From Candidatus Omnitrophota bacterium (GTDB lineage: Bacteria; Omnitrophota; Koll11; Gygaellales; Profunditerraquicolaceae), in assembly GCA_026387515.1 (NCBI GenBank), contig JAPLLP010000252.1, positions 1-14,140 on the forward strand: DNA of 14,140 nt, given 5' to 3'. Positions 6,256 to 11,900 of this stretch are shown one piece after another (the stretch's first letter is position 1; each line of letters opens with the position of its first letter). The notes beneath the pieces were generated by a model, which searched no databases, was not told the origin of the DNA, and saw only the letters and a program-made list of their open reading frames with translations. The position numbers and the translations under genes are program-made.

Positions 6256-7146
6256 ATGTTTAAAGCGAGATTAAGTTCAAGGGTATCCTTAACCGGAATT
6301 ATCTTCGGGGCCTTTTTTGTTACCTGCTGCCTGGCCATGGACGCCGATCTCTGGCAACTGCCTTTGTTCCCCGAGGCTACCGTGATATGGAGGGATAGGC
6401 CGATAGAGGTGAACCAGGTTAAGGCTACCGCTACGCATTTACGTACCTCCCAGCCGGCGGCTAAGGTGCTGCAGTTTTATAAATCCGCGTTAGAGGGCCT
6501 GGGCTGGAAATATAGCAAGGACCTTACGCCTGAGATATCCACGTTTGTCAAAGATAATAAGTTTGTCTATGTAGGCATATTCCCCGCTCAGCAAGATACC
6601 CCGCGTGATGTCTATTTGATAGCTTCGCCGGTCAGCCTGACTATCTGCGAAGAACTAAGGGACTATTTTTTAAAAGAACATATTATGCCGGATACGCAGG
6701 GAAAAGATCTGGATGGGGTGCCGCGTTACCCCGGCAGCCGGCGCAGGTTGGATATTCTTATGCCGCGGCAGGCAGGTGTCGTTATCTATGAATCAGACTC
6801 AAGCCCCCGGGATATCGCGCGGTTCTTTCGCCAGGAAATGCAGCGCGCCGGCTGGAAGGAAGACAAGGCTTTAAGCACCGAGGCGGTCCAGAAATTTAAT
6901 CCCATCATGAAAGATATGCAGATACTTCTTTTTAACCGCGAAAATAACAGGATATTATTCAACATTACCCTAACGCCCAAAAATTTTCCTCCTGAAGCTA
7001 AGGCGTACGGACGCACCCTTATTATCATTGCCAGGAATATGGAAAAAGAGATAGCTTCACCCAAAAAACACCCGGAGTTAAGTGAGACACCTGGCCCAGA
7101 TAGGAATAGGGCCGGTGTTCGCCCTGTGGCGAAGGAGGTTAAATAA
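6256..7146 (+). CDS. exported protein with two copies of one small domain (296 aa)
   Basis: The ATG at 6256 is set by AAGGAG at 6244-6249. Residues 1-28 form a Sec-type signal peptide (basic start, hydrophobic core, ending C-C-L-A-M-D-A); the Cys pair hints at a lipoprotein, but there is no convincing lipobox. The mature part contains two diverged copies of one unit. Copy 1 (about 36-123) has L-P-L-F-P-E-A, F-Y-K-S-A-L-E-G-L-G-W-K (74-85) and a beta end. Copy 2 (about 155-250) has V-P-R-Y-P-G-S, F-F-R-Q-E-M-Q-R-A-G-W-K (190-201) and a matching end. The pattern y-P-g, then F-Y/F-x(8)-G-W-K, suggests a small alpha/beta fold. The C-terminal tail is charged and Pro-rich. It sits between the TadG-like gene and tadB, and its stop abuts the tadB ATG, so a periplasmic accessory role is inferred. 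I cannot name the family. Confidence 0.7.
   Translation: MFKARLSSRVSLTGIIFGAFFVTCCLAMDADLWQLPLFPEATVIWRDRPIEVNQVKATATHLRTSQPAAKVLQFYKSALEGLGWKYSKDLTPEISTFVKDNKFVYVGIFPAQQDTPRDVYLIASPVSLTICEELRDYFLKEHIMPDTQGKDLDGVPRYPGSRRRLDILMPRQAGVVIYESDSSPRDIARFFRQEMQRAGWKEDKALSTEAVQKFNPIMKDMQILLFNRENNRILFNITLTPKNFPPEAKAYGRTLIIIARNMEKEIASPKKHPELSETPGPDRNRAGVRPVAKEVK
7087..7146 (+). promoter_or_regulatory. double-hairpin ribosome-site element, copy 2 (inside coding end)
   Basis: Stem 1 is ACACC (7087-7091), a bulged T (7092) and GGCCC (7093-7097), pairing with GGGCC-GGTGT (7109-7118). The loop is again 11 bases with GGAAT at 7103-7107. Stem 2 is TCGCC (7119-7123) with GGCGA (7128-7132) around CTGT. AGGAG at 7133-7137 precedes the ATG at 7147. 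Unlike the other copies it is embedded in the last 20 codons of the upstream gene. The inner half of stem 1 and stem 2 differ from copy 1 on both arms while keeping pairing. Confidence 0.7.
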
Positions 7147-7995
7147 ATGATGTTATTAGTCATTATTTTAATGATCGGTTCCGCGTTGTTCCTCTTAACC
7201 TTGGCGCTTATGCCGCCGGCTATTGAAAAGGCTAAGGGCTGGCAGGACAAAAGACAGAAGGTGGTAGAAAAAGAATTAGATAAACTTTTTTACGACAAGA
7301 ACCCGCAAAAAATTATGCGCCTTTATTATATCGTGCCTCCCGCTTTTGGACTGGTCGCGGCCTTGTTGTTCAAATCGGCATTATTGGCAGCAGTGGGAGT
7401 GGTGGTAGGCTTTTTTGTCCCTAACCTGGTGATAAAGATCCGGGAGGGCAAGAGAAAGCATCTGTTCAACGTGCAGTTATTGGATGCGATCATGGTACTC
7501 TCCAGTTCATTAAAAGGCGGCCTGAGTTTGTTGCAGGCCTTAGAGGTTTTGGAGGAAGAGATGCTTGCGCCTATGCGTCAGGAGATAGGCCTGGTAGTTA
7601 GGGAGAACAGGATGGGCGTATCCATAGAAGACAGCCTCAAGCATCTGGGTAAACGCATGAATATGGAAGAGTTAAGCATGGTGATTAATTCCATCCTGGT
7701 AGCCAGGGAGGCCGGAGGCGACCTGACCAAGGTTTTAAGCCGCCTGGCCACTACTATACGCGATAACCGTAAATTAAGGGATTCTATCCGCACCTTGACC
7801 CTCCAGGGCAGGATGCAGGGGATAATCATGTCCTCGCTTCCCTTTGTTTTTGTTTGGTGGGTCATGGCGTTTAATCGTAGTCATTTCAACATCATGCTTG
7901 AGAGTGAGACAGGCAGGATGCTTTTGATCGTGGCTATAGGTTTACAGGTGATAGGCATGGTTTTAATCCGGAAATTCAGCGCAATAAAAATATAA
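7147..7995 (+). CDS. tadB: TadB-like inner-membrane platform protein
   Basis: This 282-residue membrane protein belongs to the type II secretion/type IV pilus F-domain family, which forms the inner-membrane platform coupling the assembly ATPase to pilin insertion. Hydrophobic segments lie at about 3-22, 64-94 (two helices), 224-243 and 257-275. The cytoplasmic F domain spans about 108-235 and shows L-L-D-A-I-M-V-L-S-S-S-L-K-G-G-L-S-L-L-Q-A-L near its start, R-M-G-V-S-I-E-D-S-L, then A-R-E-A-G-G-D-L-T-K-V-L-S-R-L-A and a G-R-M-Q-G exit into the membrane. This is the TadB pattern, with the G-G-x-L-x-x-V-L box. The ATG directly abuts the previous stop (TAA-ATG), with AAGGAG inside the upstream gene. 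An in-frame ATG at 7150 is a possible alternative start. It pairs with the downstream tadC, as in other Tad loci. Confidence 0.93.
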   Translation: MMLLVIILMIGSALFLLTLALMPPAIEKAKGWQDKRQKVVEKELDKLFYDKNPQKIMRLYYIVPPAFGLVAALLFKSALLAAVGVVVGFFVPNLVIKIREGKRKHLFNVQLLDAIMVLSSSLKGGLSLLQALEVLEEEMLAPMRQEIGLVVRENRMGVSIEDSLKHLGKRMNMEELSMVINSILVAREAGGDLTKVLSRLATTIRDNRKLRDSIRTLTLQGRMQGIIMSSLPFVFVWWVMAFNRSHFNIMLESETGRMLLIVAIGLQVIGMVLIRKFSAIKI

Positions 7996-8049
7996 GATGC
8001 CCGGCCTTACTGGATCGGCCGGCATTCGCTACTGCGAAGGAGCCGTAAT
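7996..8049 (+). promoter_or_regulatory. double-hairpin ribosome-site element, copy 3
   Basis: It begins right after the tadB stop. Stem 1 is ATGCC (7997-8001), a bulged C (8002) and GGCC (8003-8006), pairing with GGCC-GGCAT (8017-8025). The loop contains GGAT at 8012-8015. Stem 2 is TCGC (8026-8029) with GCGA (8034-8037) around TACT. AGGAG at 8038-8042 is 7 bases before the ATG at 8050. The outer stem differs from copies 1 and 2 on both strands (ATGCC/GGCAT against ACACC/GGTGT), which supports base pairing. Confidence 0.72.
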
Positions 8050-8931
8050 ATGATAGAGCTGTTAATTTTTATGTTTTTTGTCGCGGGGTTTGGGCTTATC
8101 CTCTGGGCGGTATCCGGGCAGTTTACTTACACTATTCACCGGGTCAAGCTTCCTGAACCGTCGGGCGGCCGGCCGGTCAAGAAAAAATCCATTCATACGT
8201 GGCTGGAAAAAATATTCCCTTTTACCCGGAGACTGCTGGAAAAGTTAAAACTGGATAAATCCATGAAGGATAAGATTGACGCCGCGCATATCCCCCTATC
8301 GGTTGAGGAATTTTTCAATCTGAAGATCTTATTGATCCTGAGTTTTTGTTTCCTGACATTTTTATTGGTGAGTAAGTCCGGTCCATGGATCGTATTGGTC
8401 GGCGTCTCCCTGGGGTATATGCTCCCCGACCTTTATTTAAAACGTAAGATTGGCCAGCGTAAATACGCCATTGCCCGTCTCTTACCGGAAACCGTGGATC
8501 TCTTAGGTTTGTGCGTGGAGGCAGGGTTGGATTTTACTACGGCAGTACGCTGGATAGTTGAGAAGGTTCCCAGCAACCCGCTAATCGAGGAATTGGGGTT
8601 TGTCCTGGAAGAGATTAAATGGGGCAAGTCGCGTATCCAGGCTTTAAAGGATATGTCCCGCAGGCTGAATATTTCCGAGGTGAGTTCTTTTGTTCAGACC
8701 CTGGTGCAGGCAGAACGCATGGGTACTCCGGTTGCCGAGGCCTTTGGCATACTTTCAGAAGACACGCGTTTGCAGCGTTTCCATCGCGGCGAGAGGATCG
8801 CCATGCAGGCGCCGATCAAGATCCTCTTCCCGCTTATTTTTTGCATTTTGCCGGTTATCGGCATTGTTATCGGCGGGCCGATCTTCCTGCAATTTATGGA
8901 AGGCGGATTATTAAAAGGATTGGGTAAATGA
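8050..8931 (+). CDS. tadC: TadC-like inner-membrane platform protein
   Basis: This 293-residue protein is a second F-domain family member and the usual partner of TadB in the Tad inner-membrane complex. Membrane segments lie at about 2-21, 92-106, 112-128 and 258-282. A linker with basic residues (about 41-75) precedes them. The F domain (about 141-268) shows L-P-E-T-V-D-L-L-G-L-C-V-E-A-G-L-D-F at its start, V-Q-A-E-R-M-G-T-P-V-A-E-A-F in the middle, and R-x-x-R-G-E-R-I-A-M-Q-A-P-I-K-I-L-F-P-L near the exit, which is the typical TadC ending. The ATG at 8050 is supported by AGGAG at 8038-8042 within the double-hairpin element. The stop overlaps the next start (ATGA), implying translational coupling to the giant downstream gene. 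Confidence 0.93.
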   Translation: MIELLIFMFFVAGFGLILWAVSGQFTYTIHRVKLPEPSGGRPVKKKSIHTWLEKIFPFTRRLLEKLKLDKSMKDKIDAAHIPLSVEEFFNLKILLILSFCFLTFLLVSKSGPWIVLVGVSLGYMLPDLYLKRKIGQRKYAIARLLPETVDLLGLCVEAGLDFTTAVRWIVEKVPSNPLIEELGFVLEEIKWGKSRIQALKDMSRRLNISEVSSFVQTLVQAERMGTPVAEAFGILSEDTRLQRFHRGERIAMQAPIKILFPLIFCILPVIGIVIGGPIFLQFMEGGLLKGLGK

Positions 8932-11900
8932 GGCGTTTCAGAGAAAGTTTGATTCTTAAGGTAATAGCATTGGTGCTTGTGGCCACCTTTGCCTCTCAGC
9001 AGGTTTGTTTCGCTGAGAAGACCGACTTGCGCGAAGAGGGGGAGATTACAGCCCTTAACGTGATACTGGCAATAGTCTCCGGTGTCCTTTCCGGCCTGGC
9101 AGTTAACCCCAGCTGGAGCGCGATGCAGACCTTTGCCATGAGCTACCTGGTGCCCAGGGGCGCAAGCCTGCTCTGCGACGCCGCAAATATTAAAAATCCT
9201 TATATACGCGCGGCAATAGAGTGCGGTATATCTGCCGGAGTAGGCGGCGCTATTGATACCAGCGTGGCAAACAAGGGTGCAGAAGCCGCAAACAAGGGTG
9301 CAGAAGCCGCAGCTAACGGCACCGCGACGACCGCTGCCACCTTGTCAACAAAGATTACAGAAGCAGGAGGGACCGCGGCGCAAGCAGGGACGGCCGCTTC
9401 GAGATTAACCTCTTCGGCAGCCTCCAGTATTAAGGGTTTTATCAGCAAGATAAATATATTCAGTAAGGCAGCAGATACCGGTTTAAGGGCGGTGAATGGC
9501 GCCAGCGCCAGCCTTTTTACGGTCGCGTTGATCAAAGGCGCGCAGGGCGCGATCTATGGAGTGGCCAGGACCTATTTATACGAAAATATCCAGAAATACG
9601 ACAAGCATCTGGCGATCTTTGTTTCCAGTATTGGCGGCGCGGTGGTAAGCGAATTTGCAATGGTGGGGATGAGCAAGGCCTTTGGCATTGCCTTTGGCTA
9701 TGACAAATACGGCGCCTATGCGATCAAGCCCGCCGGAGGAACCTTGGGTTTAAACAGGCAGTTGAACTTACAATTGCTGAGTTACATCAAACGGGAATTG
9801 CCGGCGCAGCTTGTGGCTTCCGGAGTAGAAACCGGTTTAGCCGAGGTAGGCATGAGCGAGGAAGGGGTCCACGGCATAAGCGGCCTGGTTGGCGGTTTAG
9901 TCAGTGGATTCCTTGGCAGGAACAAATTCGTCAAGGAGTATGAAGGCAAGAGCTTTAAAGAGCTGGCGGAGGCAAAAGATGTCATTGAAGGCGAGCTGAC
10001 CAGAGATACGGAGGCTATCGAAAAAGGGACTGGCAAGCCTCTGACTCTGAATAAATATGAAGAGTATCATGCCCGCCTGCAGGCAATAAATGCGATTATG
10101 TTGTTAAGAAAGTATCAGGGTGATTTGGATGTTGCCAGCCATAAATCCAAGACCGAAGCAAAGGAGCTCATAGATTTAAGGGCTAAAGCATATGACGCGA
10201 AGAATCAACAGGCAGAACAGAACCTGAGGAATTCGGGTGTTATAGTCCAAGGATTAACTCCTGAACAACAGGCAAGAAAGGCACAGCTTGAAACAGGGCT
10301 TGTTCCTCTTGAAGAAAATGGCCGGGTTATCGGCGGAGCTCCTACCAAAGAAAAGGTAGATACCTCCAATGGCCAGGACGCGAATATGATAAAATTAACC
10401 CGCGCCTTCGTCTCCTATCAACAAGGGCAGATTAACGAACTCAAGGGCGGGTTCACCACTATTCTTATCAATGCCGCTATCAGCGGAGCTACCTCGGCAA
10501 CGCTACAGTATATCAGCAGCAAAACGCCTTCCGCCCTGCACGGGGCGGTTTTTAATCTCTTTGCCGGCTCCTTATTGAAAGCGTTCTTTATCAAGAATGC
10601 CATGCTCTTTAAGAGGACCGAAGACGGAGAAATCGTAGCGGTATCCAAGGGCCTTGGTTTTTATGCCGCGATTTTAGGCTCTTCTGCCGATGAGGCAGTC
10701 GCAGATGTTATATCAATGGGCAGGGCAAAGGCCAACATGAATAGTAAGGGAGGCTTTGATCTGGATTGGATACCGGGTCAGAGCGACGCTCCTTATCTGG
10801 AACGCCTTTATGATTACATTCAGGATATGGATAAGTATGGCCTGGGCACCGCGCTGATGAACCAGTTTGTCACCAGCATGCATTATCAGGCAGTCAGGGA
10901 TGTAACCAATACCATTACCGGCAAGATCCAACGCCCTTATTTACGGGATGATAAGCGTCCCCAGATTCCCACTACTCTTGGGCGGATACCGAGCGTGCCA
11001 GAGGCAGCTGAGGCCGCGGATAATGCCCGGCCGGTAACCGATTTGCCTAAGGGGTCGGAGGTATATCAAGTTATTGGATATGATGACTTTGGCAATGAAA
11101 TAGGGAGGGAAGGCACAGTAAAGGAAAATAAGAATGGCGTAGTTACTGTGGAATGGAAAGGAGGCGGGGTAACTACCCTTAGTGGCGGAACTATCGGAGA
11201 AGTCTTTGATGATGTTAAGTTTAAGGGTTCTTACGCCAGCTTGGGTAAGTTAAGGAGCAACCTTAATCCCCTTAGGTCGCCTTTTAGCGGCCTGGAGCAA
11301 TTGGAAACGCGATTGCTTGATAAACAGGCTAGCGGCGAAGCCCTTACTCCCGAAGAACAGCAATTACTCTTTTCAGAAGGGGTCGCACTTATTCCTTACC
11401 GCCAGGCCCAAAAGGCCTGGAATGCTCCCGGCCATCGTGGCCTCTGGGTAGCAATGGATAGTTATATTAATGAGGCAGATCTGAACAATCCGGACCTGAA
11501 ATCTTTACCTGAGGCCCAGAAGGCCAGGCAGGAAAAGCTGGAAGAGCTCGCAAACGCCTATATGGGGTCCAAATCAGCGGAAATACGCAAAGAATTGCAA
11601 ACGAAGATGTACGCTCTGCTCGCCCCCAGTATAGATAAACTCAGGGGATCTCTTCCGCCGGCAGAAGCGGCGAAATTGGATCAGCAACAGGATGAAAAGA
11701 AATACGCGGCCCTTAATCAATTGGAAGAACAACAATTTGCCAATCCGGGAGCAGCCGACCGTCCTTTGCCGAATATCGATCAGAAACTGGCAGACATAGA
11801 GGATGAACGTATTAATCTTTATCGTAAGGCCGCGCCTGCAGCAGCAAGACAGGAATACGACCAAACAGCCGGAAAGATCAAAAAGCAGGTAACTGAAGAG

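Noticed and set aside
6786..7250. Minus-strand 154-codon frame across the end of the duplicated-domain gene and tadB start
   Set aside because: It would span two well-supported sense genes and the structured element between them; no family features.
8619..8927. Alternative plus-strand frames inside tadC
   Set aside because: Overlap the F domain of a clear TadC in another frame, with no start signals and atypical composition.
9200..9535. Minus-strand 111-codon frame with hydrophobic Ala/Val-rich product
   Set aside because: Antisense shadow of the Ala-rich part of the giant protein; no start context and it opposes a continuous convincing sense frame.
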